Shown here: positions 17,962-26,304 of the stretch, piece by piece
Numbering within the stretch: position 1 is the stretch's first letter
How the letters are laid out: the number at the start of each line of letters is the position of its first letter
NCBI RefSeq assembly: GCF_030540765.1
Contig: NZ_JAUOEL010000001.1
Location: forward strand, 806,001-870,000
From: Flavivirga jejuensis
GTDB lineage: Bacteria; Bacteroidota; Bacteroidia; Flavobacteriales; Flavobacteriaceae
Direction: 5' to 3'
Length of the DNA stretch: 64,000 bases
Notes under the pieces: model-generated
Told to the model about the DNA's origin: nothing
What the model saw: only the letters and a program-made list of their open reading frames with translations
The model's database searches: none
Made by a program: the position numbers and the translations under genes

Positions 17962-17991
17962 CAAAGATACTAATTATTTCTAAACTTTCAA
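17962..17991 (-). promoter_or_regulatory. Promoter of the GbsR-type operon
   Basis: On the minus strand the -7 box TATCTTTG (17969-17962) is an exact TAnnTTTG match. TTG at 17991-17989 is the -33 box with a 19-bp spacer, the standard Bacteroidota arrangement. The -7 box ends about 5 bp before the ATG, so the mRNA is expected to be nearly leaderless, or the real start of translation lies slightly downstream. Confidence 0.7.
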
Positions 17992-18007
17992 TAATTATTG
18001 AAAGTTT
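17982..18007. promoter_or_regulatory. Perfect 26-bp palindromic operator of the GbsR-type regulator
   Basis: AAACTTTCA at 17982-17990 and TGAAAGTTT at 17999-18007 flank a self-complementary 8-bp centre, making a perfect 26-bp palindrome. It covers the -33 box of the regulator's promoter. A near-copy with identical half-site spacing lies at 17415-17440. Binding by the GbsR-type protein is inferred from position and symmetry. Confidence 0.75.
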
Positions 18008-18039
18008 GTTTTTGGATATAATTTAAAGGAAAAAGTCGT

Positions 18040-18200
18040 AGGCTTGTGCATAATGTTATTAAGTTAATTATATGTCTGTTCGAGCATTACAGAACAACAA
18101 AATATATTTTGTTGTGAAAGCAGCAAGCATAGCTTGTCGAGAACTCATCATTCTAACAAATAAAGAGGTTTCGACTGCGCTCAACCAGACAGTTGAGGTG
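18040..18200. repeat. Intergenic repeat cluster (CAAAATATATTTTG unit plus GACTGCGCTCAA unit)
   Basis: AACAAAATATATTTTGTTGTGAAAGCAGCAAGCA (in parts, 18097-18131) resembles the unit AACAAAATATATTTTGCTTC in the 30.2-kb element. Downstream, TTTCGACTGCGCTCAACC near 18168-18186 is a member of the short palindromic family, followed by a small CTCAAC/GTTGAG hairpin. It sits at the 3' end of the GlxA-type regulator gene. Confidence 0.55.
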
Positions 18201-18214
18201 CTAAAATTCTTTAC

Positions 18215-19210
18215 TTAATAATTTACGAGTTCCCGATTATATTTATTTTTATAAGCCATCGGTGTTAAACCTGTATATCGTTTAAACAAAATTCTAAAGG
18301 CTTTTGTATCTGTATATCCTACCGAAAACATCACTTCGTTTATTGTAATTTGAGTAGATTCTAAAGCATTTTTGGCAGCTTCCACTTTAACACGTTGTAT
18401 ATATTCTAATGGAGTATTGGCCGTTGCCTTTTTAAAGCGTCTTATAAAGTTGCGTTGACTAACTGCTAACATATTTGATAATTGTCCTACAGAAACCTTT
18501 TCGGTAACATTATTTTCGATAAATAACTGTGCTTTTTCTATGAGCGTGTCGCTATGTTCCTTTTGACCTTTAAAGATGGCAAACTGGTTTTGATTATCCC
18601 TGTTAATATCTATTTCGAATAGTTTGGATACATAAACTGCGACTTCTTGTCCGCAATATTTGTAAACCAAATGAATAATGAGGTTTAAGAATGAATAGGC
18701 CCCTCCACTGGAATAAATACCATTCTGGTCTGTAACTATTTTTTCTGGTAATACATCTATCTTAGGATACATCTGTCTGAACAAATCAATCCCAGCCCAA
18801 TGTGTAGTACATTGTTTATTATCTAACAATCCAGTTTCGGCTAGTAAAAAAGCGCCTAAACATAAACTTGCTACTTCTGCGTTGTGTTGAGTGCGTTGTT
18901 TTTTAATCCATGGAATAAACTCGTAATTGGTTTTTATATCATCAGTAATCCATTCTGGTTTAACTGCCGAAATTATAATAAGATCTGTTTTAGAAATATC
19001 GTGTATAGTAGCATCGCAATGTATTGAAAATGCGCCATCATATAAGACGGTATCTTTATCTATACCAACTAGGTTAATATCAAAGAATGGCTGTTGGCTT
19101 TTTCCTGTTTGTATAATGAAGTCGTTCACACTTTTAAAAATTTTGTACGGTCCAACTACACTACTTAATATGGTATTAGATTTTGGAACTAATATGCTTA
19201 CATGTTTCAT
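18215..19210 (-). CDS. GlxA-type AraC family transcriptional regulator with DJ-1/PfpI-like domain
   Basis: The 331-residue protein has an N-terminal class I glutamine amidotransferase-like (DJ-1/PfpI) domain, with VASLCLGAFLLAETGLLDN around residues 115-132 holding the nucleophile-elbow cysteine. An AraC DNA-binding domain occupies about 225-325 (VSVGQLSNMLAVSQRNFIRR, then INEVMFSVGYTDTKAFRILF and a TGLTPMAYKNKY end). GlxA-like proteins activate or repress nearby genes in response to metabolites; the ligand here is unknown. It is divergent from the small gene pair at 19.3-20.3 kb and transcribed alone. Confidence 0.92.
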   Translation of the reverse strand: MKHVSILVPKSNTILSSVVGPYKIFKSVNDFIIQTGKSQQPFFDINLVGIDKDTVLYDGAFSIHCDATIHDISKTDLIIISAVKPEWITDDIKTNYEFIPWIKKQRTQHNAEVASLCLGAFLLAETGLLDNKQCTTHWAGIDLFRQMYPKIDVLPEKIVTDQNGIYSSGGAYSFLNLIIHLVYKYCGQEVAVYVSKLFEIDINRDNQNQFAIFKGQKEHSDTLIEKAQLFIENNVTEKVSVGQLSNMLAVSQRNFIRRFKKATANTPLEYIQRVKVEAAKNALESTQITINEVMFSVGYTDTKAFRILFKRYTGLTPMAYKNKYNRELVNY

Positions 19211-19345
19211 TCGTTCACAGCTTAATAGTTATGGTTTTAAAAGTAATATTAAAATTTGTCATAATCAACACCTTAAAGTGTCGTATTTGACCTCTTAAAG
19301 ACATGTATTCATTTTATAATTTTGGAATCATTATTAAATAGCCTA

Positions 19346-19666
19346 ATGGATCCTAAACAATATTTTGAAACCATAAGAGTTCATTTTTGTTCCAATCACA
19401 AAGATGTAACAGTAGGTAAAATGATGCGCTCTGAAGCTATACATTATAAAGGAAAGGTATTTGCGTTTTTTTCTACCAAACAAAAAATGGTGTTTAAATT
19501 AGGAAAGGATTTTAATGTTGATACGATAGATCTGCCTATAGAAGTGTTTAGTCCTTTTAAGAATAAAAAACCAATGTCTGGCTGGTATCAATTAGGGGCT
19601 GAATATAAAGACGCTTGGGAATCTTTAACAGACTTAACGTTCAATATAATAAATCTGGACACATGA
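19346..19666 (+). CDS. Small cytoplasmic protein, possibly TfoX/YjbR-like fold
   Basis: The 106-residue reading begins at the ATG at 19346 (MDPKQYFETIRV); the frame upstream offers only a TTG. The sequence MMRSEAIHYKGKVFAFFS followed by KMVFKLGKDF recalls the TfoX N-terminal/MmcQ-YjbR type of small domain, but similarity is weak. No catalytic residues or signals are seen. The stop overlaps the next start by ATGA, so it is translationally coupled to the DUF2461 gene. Function is unknown. Confidence 0.65.
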   Translation: MDPKQYFETIRVHFCSNHKDVTVGKMMRSEAIHYKGKVFAFFSTKQKMVFKLGKDFNVDTIDLPIEVFSPFKNKKPMSGWYQLGAEYKDAWESLTDLTFNIINLDT

Positions 19667-20319
19667 TAACAAAAGCATATACCGAATTTTTTAAAGAACT
19701 AGCAGAGAATAACCATAAAGAATGGTTTCATGCTAATAAGAAACGTTATGAAAATGATGTTAAAGGAGCTTTTTTAGAATTGCTTTCAGAGTTACTTCCA
19801 GTACTTCATGATTGGGATAACCGAATTTTGACTGACGAAAAGAAGGCTTTGTTTAGAATAAATAGAGATGTACGATTTTCAAAAGATAAAACACCTTACC
19901 ATACCATTTTAAAAGCTGGATTTTCACCTAATGGTAAAAAATCTATGTTGCCTGGTTATTATTTAGGTATTAGTGCAGATTCAGTTCATGTTGGGGGAGG
20001 ACTGTTTAATATTAAACCGACCGAGTTAAAAATGGTAAGAAACCATATTACCTATAATATTGATGATTTTTTAGCTATAATTAAAGCTAAAGATTTTAAT
20101 GATTGTTTGGGAGAACTAAAGGGAGAGGTGTCTAAACGTATTGATAAAGTTCATGAAGCTGTAGCAAATAAAACACAATTAATATATAATAAACAGTTTT
20201 ATGCGATGTCTAACCTTTCTTTGGTAGATTATTATGATTCACCAAATTTGAAGGGTGAAATAATAAAACATTTTAAAGCAATAAGACCTATAAATGAATT
20301 TTTGAATGCCGCGTTTTAA
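19663..20319 (+). CDS. DUF2461 domain-containing protein
   Basis: The start was set at the ATG at 19663, which overlaps the upstream stop (ATGA); the longer frame to 19615 begins with TTG inside the previous gene. The 218-residue protein has the family pattern FFKELAENNHKEWFHANKKRY, FRINRDVRFSKDKTPYHT, and GYYLGISADSVHVGGG. The conserved Arg/Lys-rich RDVRFSKDKTPY block is intact. No biochemical role is known for the family. It is co-transcribed with the small TfoX-like gene. Confidence 0.88.
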   Translation: MITKAYTEFFKELAENNHKEWFHANKKRYENDVKGAFLELLSELLPVLHDWDNRILTDEKKALFRINRDVRFSKDKTPYHTILKAGFSPNGKKSMLPGYYLGISADSVHVGGGLFNIKPTELKMVRNHITYNIDDFLAIIKAKDFNDCLGELKGEVSKRIDKVHEAVANKTQLIYNKQFYAMSNLSLVDYYDSPNLKGEIIKHFKAIRPINEFLNAAF

Positions 20320-20385
20320 AAAAGTCATTTTATAAAAATAGAAAGAAGTATTTAAAAAGTATTAATTATTAAATCGATCAAAATT

Positions 20386-20757
20386 ATGACGACACAAGAA
20401 GTTGCAGAACAATTAGTAAATTATTGCAGACAAGGGCAGTTTGCTGAAGCTATTCAGGAATTATATGGACAGAATATTGTAAGTATAGAGCCAGACGGTG
20501 CTCCAGTAAAAGAAACTAAAGGATTAGAAGCTGTTATTGAAAAGGGACAGCAATTTAATGAGATGGTAGAAGAGGTTCATAGTATGGAGGTTTCGGATCC
20601 ATTAGTAGCAGACAAGTTCTTTTCATGTAGCATGAAGATGGATGTCACGTTTAAGGGAGCACCCCGAATTAGTATGGATGAGGTTTGCGTTTATACCGTT
20701 GAGGATGGTAAAATAGTAAGAGAAGAGTTCTTTTTTACACCTATGCAACACGCGTAA
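20386..20757 (+). CDS. SnoaL-like/NTF2-fold protein
   Basis: The 123-residue protein shows the compact NTF2-like/SnoaL pattern: an N-terminal helix (EVAEQLVNYCRQGQFAEAIQ), LYGQNIVSIEPDG, a central helix, then strands ending VCVYTVEDGKIVREEFFF. Members form small cone-shaped barrels used as enzymes or ligand-binding domains; no catalytic Asp/His pair can be assigned. It is 66 bp downstream of the DUF2461 gene and ends at a strong bidirectional terminator-like hairpin. Confidence 0.8.
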   Translation: MTTQEVAEQLVNYCRQGQFAEAIQELYGQNIVSIEPDGAPVKETKGLEAVIEKGQQFNEMVEEVHSMEVSDPLVADKFFSCSMKMDVTFKGAPRISMDEVCVYTVEDGKIVREEFFFTPMQHA

Positions 20758-20770
20758 GAACAATATAAGG

Positions 20771-20831
20771 TCTAAAAAGTTAAAATAAACTAACACACTC
20801 ATGGTAGTAATCTCTATTTTAACTTTTTAGA
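20771..20831. terminator. Bidirectional terminator hairpin
   Basis: TCTAAAAAGTTAAAATA at 20771-20787 is the exact reverse complement of 20815-20831, giving a 17-bp stem with a 27-nt loop and A/T-rich flanks. It lies in the 85-bp gap between convergent genes. Confidence 0.7.
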
Positions 20832-20842
20832 TTTTTGATATA

Positions 20843-22882
20843 TTATTTCAACAATCCTGCACGTTTTAAAAGAGCTTCAGGTTTAGGTTCTTGCCCTCTG
20901 AAACGCTTATAAAGTGTCATCGGATTTTCTGTTCCTCCTTGAGATAACACATTGTTTTTGAATTTATCTGCAACATTTTTATTAAAAATACCAGCTTCTT
21001 TAAAATACTCAAAAGCATCGGCATCTAAAACTTCTGCCCACTTATAACTATAATACCCAGACGAATATCCGCCTTGAAAGATGTGTGAAAAAGCGGTACT
21101 CATACAATTCTCTGGTACTTCAGGATAAAGCGTTGTATTTTTAAAAGCCTCGGTTTCATGTGCTTTAACAGATTTTATAGTATCGGGTGCCTCGTTTGCA
21201 TGCCAATTCATGTCTAATAAGCCAAAACTTATTTGCCTAAGTGTTTGCATTCCTTCATGAAAGGTCGAAGATTCTTTTATTTTTTCGACTAAATCCATTG
21301 GGATAACTTCTCCAGTTTCGTAATGCGTAGCAAACAACTCCAAAGCTTCTTTTTCGTAGCACCAGTTTTCTAAAATCTGACTTGGTAATTCTACAAAATC
21401 CCAAAAAACATTGGTTCCAGATAAACTAGGATATGTTGTATTTGCCAGCATACCATGTAATGCATGTCCAAATTCATGAAATAAAGTTGTAACCTCGTTA
21501 AAGGTTAAAAGAGAAGGTTTACTTTTTGTAGGCTTTGTGAAATTGCAAACTATAGATACGTGAGGTCTGTCGTTAATACCATTTTTTATAGATTGTGGTT
21601 TGTAAGATGTCATCCACGCACCATTTCGTTTTCCTGCTCTTGGAAAAAAATCAGCATAAAAAATGGAAATTAAATCACCCTTATTATTAGTTACTTTATA
21701 AGTTAAAACATCGTTATGATATGTATCTATGGTATTTATTTCTTCAAAGTTTAAATCGAATAATTTATTGGCAACAGTAAAAGCACCATTAATAACATTT
21801 TCTAGTTTGAAATATGGTTTTAATTTTTCATCATCTAAACTAAATAGTTTTTGTTTTAATTTTTCCGAGTAATATGATGCGTCCCATTTTTCAAGTCGGT
21901 CAATACCATCTAGTTCTTTTGCAAAATCTTCTAAGTTCTTAAACTCTCTTTCTGCAGCTGGTTTCGCTTTCTCTAGTAATTCGTTTAAAAAGCTTTCAAC
22001 AGTCTTAGGCGTTTTTGCCATACGTTCTTCCAAAACAAAATGTGCATGTGTTTTGTAACCTAAGAGGTTCGCACGTTGAAATCTTAATGTGACTATTTGT
22101 AATATGTTGTCCTGATTATCAAGAGCATCGCCTTTAAATGCTTTTGCTCCAGCTGCAAGTGCCAATTTTTTTCTTAATTCACGATTATCGGCATAGGTCA
22201 TAAAAGGGATGTAGCTAGGGTAATCTAATGTAAACAACCAACCTTCTTTTTTCCTGGATTCAGCTAATTGTTTAGCTGCTTCTTTAGCACCTTCGGGTAA
22301 ACCAGATAAATCATCTTCGTTAGTAATTAACATTTCAAAAGCATTGGTTTCTGCTAATACATTTTCTCCGAATTTGAGTGCTAATTGGCTTAACTGTTTA
22401 TCAATATCTCGAAGCTTCTGTTTTTTGTCTTCAGGTAAATTAGCACCATTACGCGCAAAACCTTTATATCTTTTATCAAGAAGTGTTTGTTGTTCTATAG
22501 TTAAACCCAAAGAATCTTTAATATCATAAACAGCCTTTACACGTTTAAATAAATCTTCATTTAGTGTGATATCGTTACTAAACTCAGATAATAAAGGAGA
22601 TACTTCTTGAGCTATTTTTTGAATGGTGTCATTCGTTTCGGCAGAATTTAAATTGAAAAATATACTAGAAATTCTATCTAACTGTTCGCCCGAAAAGTCT
22701 AAAGCTTCAATCGTGTTTTTAAAAGTAGGAATGTCCTCATTTTTAACTATGGCATCAATTTCAGATTTAGCATCGTTAATAGCTTTTTTAAAGGCTGGCA
22801 GGAAATCTGTATTTTCGATTTTTGAAAAAGGCGCAGAATTATATGCGGTTTCGAAAGTTTTTGTTAAAATATTTTTTATCAT
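20843..22882 (-). CDS. M3 family oligopeptidase (Dcp/OpdA-type)
   Basis: The start was placed at the ATG at 22882, since the longer frame begins with TTG 6 bp upstream. The 679-residue cytoplasmic enzyme carries the zinc-binding TLFHEFGHALHGML motif near residue 468 and a downstream glutamate ligand region (SGTNVFWDFVELPSQILENW). The length and the C-terminal QGGYSSGYYSYKWAEVLDAD block match oligopeptidase A and peptidyl-dipeptidase Dcp. It degrades short peptides such as those released by larger proteases. No signal peptide is visible. It is transcribed alone. Confidence 0.95.
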   Translation of the reverse strand: MIKNILTKTFETAYNSAPFSKIENTDFLPAFKKAINDAKSEIDAIVKNEDIPTFKNTIEALDFSGEQLDRISSIFFNLNSAETNDTIQKIAQEVSPLLSEFSNDITLNEDLFKRVKAVYDIKDSLGLTIEQQTLLDKRYKGFARNGANLPEDKKQKLRDIDKQLSQLALKFGENVLAETNAFEMLITNEDDLSGLPEGAKEAAKQLAESRKKEGWLFTLDYPSYIPFMTYADNRELRKKLALAAGAKAFKGDALDNQDNILQIVTLRFQRANLLGYKTHAHFVLEERMAKTPKTVESFLNELLEKAKPAAEREFKNLEDFAKELDGIDRLEKWDASYYSEKLKQKLFSLDDEKLKPYFKLENVINGAFTVANKLFDLNFEEINTIDTYHNDVLTYKVTNNKGDLISIFYADFFPRAGKRNGAWMTSYKPQSIKNGINDRPHVSIVCNFTKPTKSKPSLLTFNEVTTLFHEFGHALHGMLANTTYPSLSGTNVFWDFVELPSQILENWCYEKEALELFATHYETGEVIPMDLVEKIKESSTFHEGMQTLRQISFGLLDMNWHANEAPDTIKSVKAHETEAFKNTTLYPEVPENCMSTAFSHIFQGGYSSGYYSYKWAEVLDADAFEYFKEAGIFNKNVADKFKNNVLSQGGTENPMTLYKRFRGQEPKPEALLKRAGLLK

Positions 22883-22937
22883 TCTCAATAAATATGTTAA
22901 AACATACGCTTATTATGTATGCATAATAAATTTTTTA

Positions 22938-22945
22938 TACTTTTG
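22938..22945 (+). promoter_or_regulatory. Promoter -7 box of a candidate small RNA
   Basis: TACTTTTG is an exact TAnnTTTG match on the plus strand, about 85 bp before a strong terminator and with no coding frame between. A -33 TTG at the usual 19-bp spacing is not evident. Confidence 0.5.
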
Positions 22946-22949
22946 CACC

Positions 22950-23030
22950 CGACATATTTAGAGTGACTAACTCGGTAGAATTCCAATAATAAAAGGCCTT
23001 AAATTTAGTTTGAGGCCTTTTTTTATTGGT
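22950..23030 (+). ncRNA. Candidate small RNA of about 80 nt
   Basis: The stretch between the -7 box at 22938-22945 and the terminator at 22983-23029 holds no open frame of note and contains CCGACATATTTAGAGTGACT and AACTCGGTAGAATTCC. CCGA and TCGG can form a small closing stem. A promoter and an intrinsic terminator so close together, divergent from the M3 peptidase gene and pointing at the purE 3' end, suggest an independently transcribed RNA. It is not a tRNA. Identity is unknown. Confidence 0.4.
22983..23029 (+). terminator. Intrinsic terminator
   Basis: CCAATAATAAAAGGCCT at 22983-22999 pairs with AGGCCTTTTTTTATTGG at 23013-23029 with one mismatch, forming a long stem with a T-run on the 3' arm. 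The GGCC core is strong in this AT-rich region. Confidence 0.75.
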
Positions 23031-23169
23031 CTCAAATATATTTAAAAACGATGTGTTTTAGCTTATTTCGTTTTCAGTTTCTAAAAACTTTTGACCCGAA
23101 TTTTATGAATCCACTAGAATTTTAGTTTTAATATGTCACCAAGCAGGTTTTTAGTCTGTCAAATCGAAC

Positions 23170-23670
23170 CTATTTCAGTCCAGTGGTTTCGTTTAGATCT
23201 TTAGCAGATTCGTTTACTTTTTGTTTGAGTGCTTCTTTATAACTTAAAATTTTATCTAAAACACTGGTGTCGCTAGATCCTATAATTTGTGCCGCTAATA
23301 TACCAGCATTTTTAGCACCATTTAAAGCGACAGTTGCAACAGGCACACCGCCAGGCATTTGTAGGATAGATAAAACAGAATCCCAACCATCTATAGAGTT
23401 ACTGCTTTTTACAGGAACGCCAATAACAGGAAGCGGCGATAATGAAGCAATCATTCCAGGTAAATGTGCTGCACCACCAGCACCTGCAATGATAACTGCG
23501 AATCCTCGTGTATGAGCATGTTTTCCATAATCGAATAATTTTTCTGGGGTTCTGTGGGCTGAAACAATATCTACTTCAACTTCAATATCAAAATTTTTTA
23601 AGATATCTATAGCATCTTGCATAACTGGAAGATCACTTTTGCTACCCATGATTACTCCTACTTTTTTCAT
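23170..23670 (-). CDS. purE: 5-(carboxyamino)imidazole ribonucleotide mutase
   Basis: The 166-residue class I PurE has GVIMGSKSDLPVMQDA at the N-terminus, SAHRTPEKLFDY with the catalytic histidine, and AGAGGAAHLPGMIAS, then the VPVKSSNSIDGWDSVLSI loop. It converts N5-CAIR to CAIR in purine synthesis in the cytoplasm. It lies 93 bp downstream of purK on the same strand; the gap is filled by two short palindromic repeats. Pairing with PurK completes the two-step carboxylation typical of bacteria. Confidence 0.97.
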   Translation of the reverse strand: MKKVGVIMGSKSDLPVMQDAIDILKNFDIEVEVDIVSAHRTPEKLFDYGKHAHTRGFAVIIAGAGGAAHLPGMIASLSPLPVIGVPVKSSNSIDGWDSVLSILQMPGGVPVATVALNGAKNAGILAAQIIGSSDTSVLDKILSYKEALKQKVNESAKDLNETTGLK

Positions 23671-23684
23671 AAATTTTTATTTTA

Positions 23685-23763
23685 TGTCAGGTCGAGCGCA
23701 GCCGAGACCTCAATATCAAAATTCAAAAATATTTAAAATCTCCCGACTGCGCTCAGGGAGACT
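23685..23763. repeat. Pair of short palindromic repeats between purK and purE
   Basis: AGGTCGAGCGCAGCCGAGACCT near 23690-23711 (shown here as a description of its two arms AGGTC/GACCT) and CTCCCGACTGCGCTCAGGGAG near 23741-23761 are each self-complementary and belong to the GAGCGCAGTCGAA family. They lie inside the purKE transcript. Confidence 0.6.
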
Positions 23764-24918
23764 TTATTCACTTATTACTTTAATTGATTTTTTAACTTCT
23801 TCGGCTACTTTTCGAGCCTCGTTAATATCTTCATTTACAATGGTAACATGTCCCATTTTTCTAAACGGACGCGTTTGTTTTTTACCGTAAATATGAGGCG
23901 TTACGCCATCCATTTTCATAATGGTTTGAATGTTTTCATAAACCACATTACCTGTATAACCTTCGGCACCAACCAAATTTACCATAACACCTCCAACTTT
24001 ATTATCAGTTCTCCCCAAAGGTAAATCTAAAATAGCTCTTAAATGTTGTTCAAATTGAGAGGTATAACTAGCCTCTATGGTTTGATGACCAGAATTATGT
24101 GGTCTTGGAGCCACTTCGTTTATTAAGATATCGTCGTTTTGGGTTTGAAACATTTCTACTGCTAACAACCCAATATGGTTAAAAGATTTGGATGTTTTTA
24201 ATGCTATTTCGGTAGCTTTTTTTGCAACATCATCTGAAATTCTAGCGGGGCAAATAACATATTCTACCTGGTTGGCTTCTGGATGAAATTCCATTTCTAC
24301 TACTGGAAACGTTTTAATGTCTCCAGATGGATTTCTAACCACAATAACTGCTAATTCGTTTTTAAAAGGCACCAGACTTTCTGCAATACACTCTACGTTA
24401 GGTAAACCTTCTAAATCGTGACGTGTTTTTACAATTTTTACACCAGTACCATCATACCCAAATTGTGCACATTTCCAAACAAAAGGCATGGTTAATCCTC
24501 CATGGTTTATGGCTTCTTCAATTTCAGAAGTATAAGCAAAACGCGAAAAAGGGGCTGTTGGTAAATTATGATCCACATAAAACAATTTCTGAGTTGCTTT
24601 GTTTTGAATGGTTCGTAACGTTTTAGATGCTGGGTATACTTTAATGCCTTCTTTTTCAAGAGCTTCTAAAGCATCTACATTTACATTTTCAATTTCTATA
24701 GTTAGTACATCAACTAGTTTTCCGAAATTATAAACGGTATCATAATTCATTAAATCACCCAAGTGAAACTCGTTACTAGCAATTTTACAAGGTGCTTCAT
24801 TACTAGCGTCTAAAACACAAGTATGAATATCAAATTTTCTGGTATCGTTAAGTAGCATTTTGCCTAATTGACCGCCACCAAGAATGCCAAGTTTGAAATT
24901 TGAAGAAAAGTAATTCAT
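23764..24918 (-). CDS. purK: 5-(carboxyamino)imidazole ribonucleotide synthase
   Basis: The 384-residue ATP-grasp enzyme begins with KLGILGGGQLGKMLLND and includes WKCAQFGYDGTGVKIV, AVEMFQTQNDDILINEVAPR (metal and ATP site) and PHNSGHQTIEAS. It makes N5-carboxyaminoimidazole ribonucleotide from AIR, bicarbonate and ATP, feeding PurE. It starts the purK-purE unit. A TATTTTTG -7 box lies 38 bp upstream, divergent from the hpt-adk promoter. Confidence 0.97.
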   Translation of the reverse strand: MNYFSSNFKLGILGGGQLGKMLLNDTRKFDIHTCVLDASNEAPCKIASNEFHLGDLMNYDTVYNFGKLVDVLTIEIENVNVDALEALEKEGIKVYPASKTLRTIQNKATQKLFYVDHNLPTAPFSRFAYTSEIEEAINHGGLTMPFVWKCAQFGYDGTGVKIVKTRHDLEGLPNVECIAESLVPFKNELAVIVVRNPSGDIKTFPVVEMEFHPEANQVEYVICPARISDDVAKKATEIALKTSKSFNHIGLLAVEMFQTQNDDILINEVAPRPHNSGHQTIEASYTSQFEQHLRAILDLPLGRTDNKVGGVMVNLVGAEGYTGNVVYENIQTIMKMDGVTPHIYGKKQTRPFRKMGHVTIVNEDINEARKVAEEVKKSIKVISE

Positions 24919-24955
24919 TGATTTCTTTTTAACTGAAATTAAATATTAGGATACG

Positions 24956-24963
24956 CAAAAATA
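24956..24963 (-). promoter_or_regulatory. Promoter -7 box for purK-purE
   Basis: Reads TATTTTTG on the minus strand, an exact TAnnTTTG match, 38 bp before the purK ATG. The -33 box is not clear. Confidence 0.5.
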
Positions 24964-25026
24964 CACTTAAATATTAATTAGCGGCTAAATCATAAATCAA
25001 AAAATCGTTATTTGTAATCTATTGAT

Positions 25027-25034
25027 TATCTTTG
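25027..25034 (+). promoter_or_regulatory. Promoter -7 box for the hpt-adk gene; it decides the start codon
   Basis: TATCTTTG is an exact TAnnTTTG match. It overlaps the TTG at 25032 that would extend the reading frame, so transcription must begin downstream of it. The next in-frame start is the TTG at 25056. Confidence 0.6.
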
Positions 25035-25055
25035 CAGCTTCAAAATCTGGTAACA

Positions 25056-26165
25056 TTGATAAAGCTACACGATAAATATTTTAAACCGTTTATTTCTGCT
25101 AAAGAAATTGATGATGTTATGCAACGTTTAGTGGCAGAAATAGTTGAAGATGTAGGAGACGAAATCCCTGTGTTTGTAGGGATTTTAAATGGGTCATTTA
25201 TGGTGGTAAGCGATTTTGTAAAAAAGTATCCGAAACCATGTGAAGTCACTTTTATAAAATTAGCATCTTATGAAGGTGTTAAATCGAGTGAGGATATTCA
25301 AAGACTTATAGGACTAACACAAGATTTAACAGGGCGTACTGTTATTATTTTGGAAGATATTATAGATACAGGTAACACTTTAACCGAAGTTCATAGAATT
25401 TTTGAGAATGAAAAGGTGAAATCGCTAAAAATAGCGACGCTTTTTTACAAACCTGAGGCCTATAAAAAAGATTTTAAACTACATTATGTTGGTATTGAAA
25501 TTCCTAATAAATTTATAGTTGGCTACGGTTTAGATTATGATGGGTTAGGAAGGAACTTACCAGAAGTATATCAAATAAAAGAGACACAACACATGACAAA
25601 CTTAGTGCTATTTGGCCCTCCAGGTGCAGGGAAAGGAACACAAGCAGATTTTTTAAAAGAGAAGTATAGTTTAGTACATATATCTACGGGGGATGTTTTT
25701 AGATACAACATTAAAAACGAAACGGCTTTAGGTATGCTGGCTAAATCGTACATGGATAAAGGCGAGTTGGTTCCAGATCAAGTTACTATTGATATGCTAA
25801 ATGCTGAAGTTGAAAAGAATGCCGATGCGAATGGTTTTATTTTTGATGGTTTTCCACGTACTAATGCGCAAGCTGATGCTTTAAATAAGTTAATGGATAG
25901 CAAAGATTCTCAAATAAATGCCATGATTGCTTTAGAAGTTGATGATGAAATTTTGGTAGAGCGTTTATTGTCTCGAGGAAAAACTAGCGGAAGAGCTGAT
26001 GATGCAGATGAATCTATTATTAGAAATAGAATAAAAGAATATTACGACAAAACAGCTATTTTAAAGGACTTCTATTCGGCACAAAACAAGTATTTTGGTG
26101 TTGATGGTGTTGGTAGTATTGAAGATATTACAGTACGTTTAAGTACTGTTATTGATAAATTATAG
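25056..26165 (+). CDS. Hypoxanthine phosphoribosyltransferase-adenylate kinase fusion
   Basis: One uninterrupted frame encodes two enzymes. Residues 1-179 (from TTG at 25056, MIKLHDKYFKPF) are a purine phosphoribosyltransferase with IILEDIIDTGNTL as the PRPP loop and a normal GYGLDYDGLGRNLPEVY end. Residues 180-369 are adenylate kinase starting at an ATG at 25593 (MTNLVLFGPPGAGKGTQ), with FDGFPRTNAQAD and the SRGKTSGRADDADESI lid. These genes are usually separate neighbours in related bacteria; here there is no stop and practically no linker. Internal initiation at 25593 could also yield free adenylate kinase. Functions: purine salvage to IMP or GMP, and AMP/ADP balance. The fusion lies upstream of obgE. 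Confidence 0.9.
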   Translation: MIKLHDKYFKPFISAKEIDDVMQRLVAEIVEDVGDEIPVFVGILNGSFMVVSDFVKKYPKPCEVTFIKLASYEGVKSSEDIQRLIGLTQDLTGRTVIILEDIIDTGNTLTEVHRIFENEKVKSLKIATLFYKPEAYKKDFKLHYVGIEIPNKFIVGYGLDYDGLGRNLPEVYQIKETQHMTNLVLFGPPGAGKGTQADFLKEKYSLVHISTGDVFRYNIKNETALGMLAKSYMDKGELVPDQVTIDMLNAEVEKNADANGFIFDGFPRTNAQADALNKLMDSKDSQINAMIALEVDDEILVERLLSRGKTSGRADDADESIIRNRIKEYYDKTAILKDFYSAQNKYFGVDGVGSIEDITVRLSTVIDKL

Positions 26166-26304
26166 ATTGTCTGAGAAGACACCTCATTATTAAAAACCTT
26201 TGATTCTAAATGATTGATGCGGTTTTTGAAATATAACTCCATTTAAAAAGATTTCCGCCCTCACTTTGACAGGCTTAGTGTAACTAGCGGGAAGGACAGA
26301 AATT

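Noticed and set aside
22950-23030. tRNA gene
   Set aside because: There is no acceptor stem, T-loop GTTCGA or CCA end, and the length and fold do not match.
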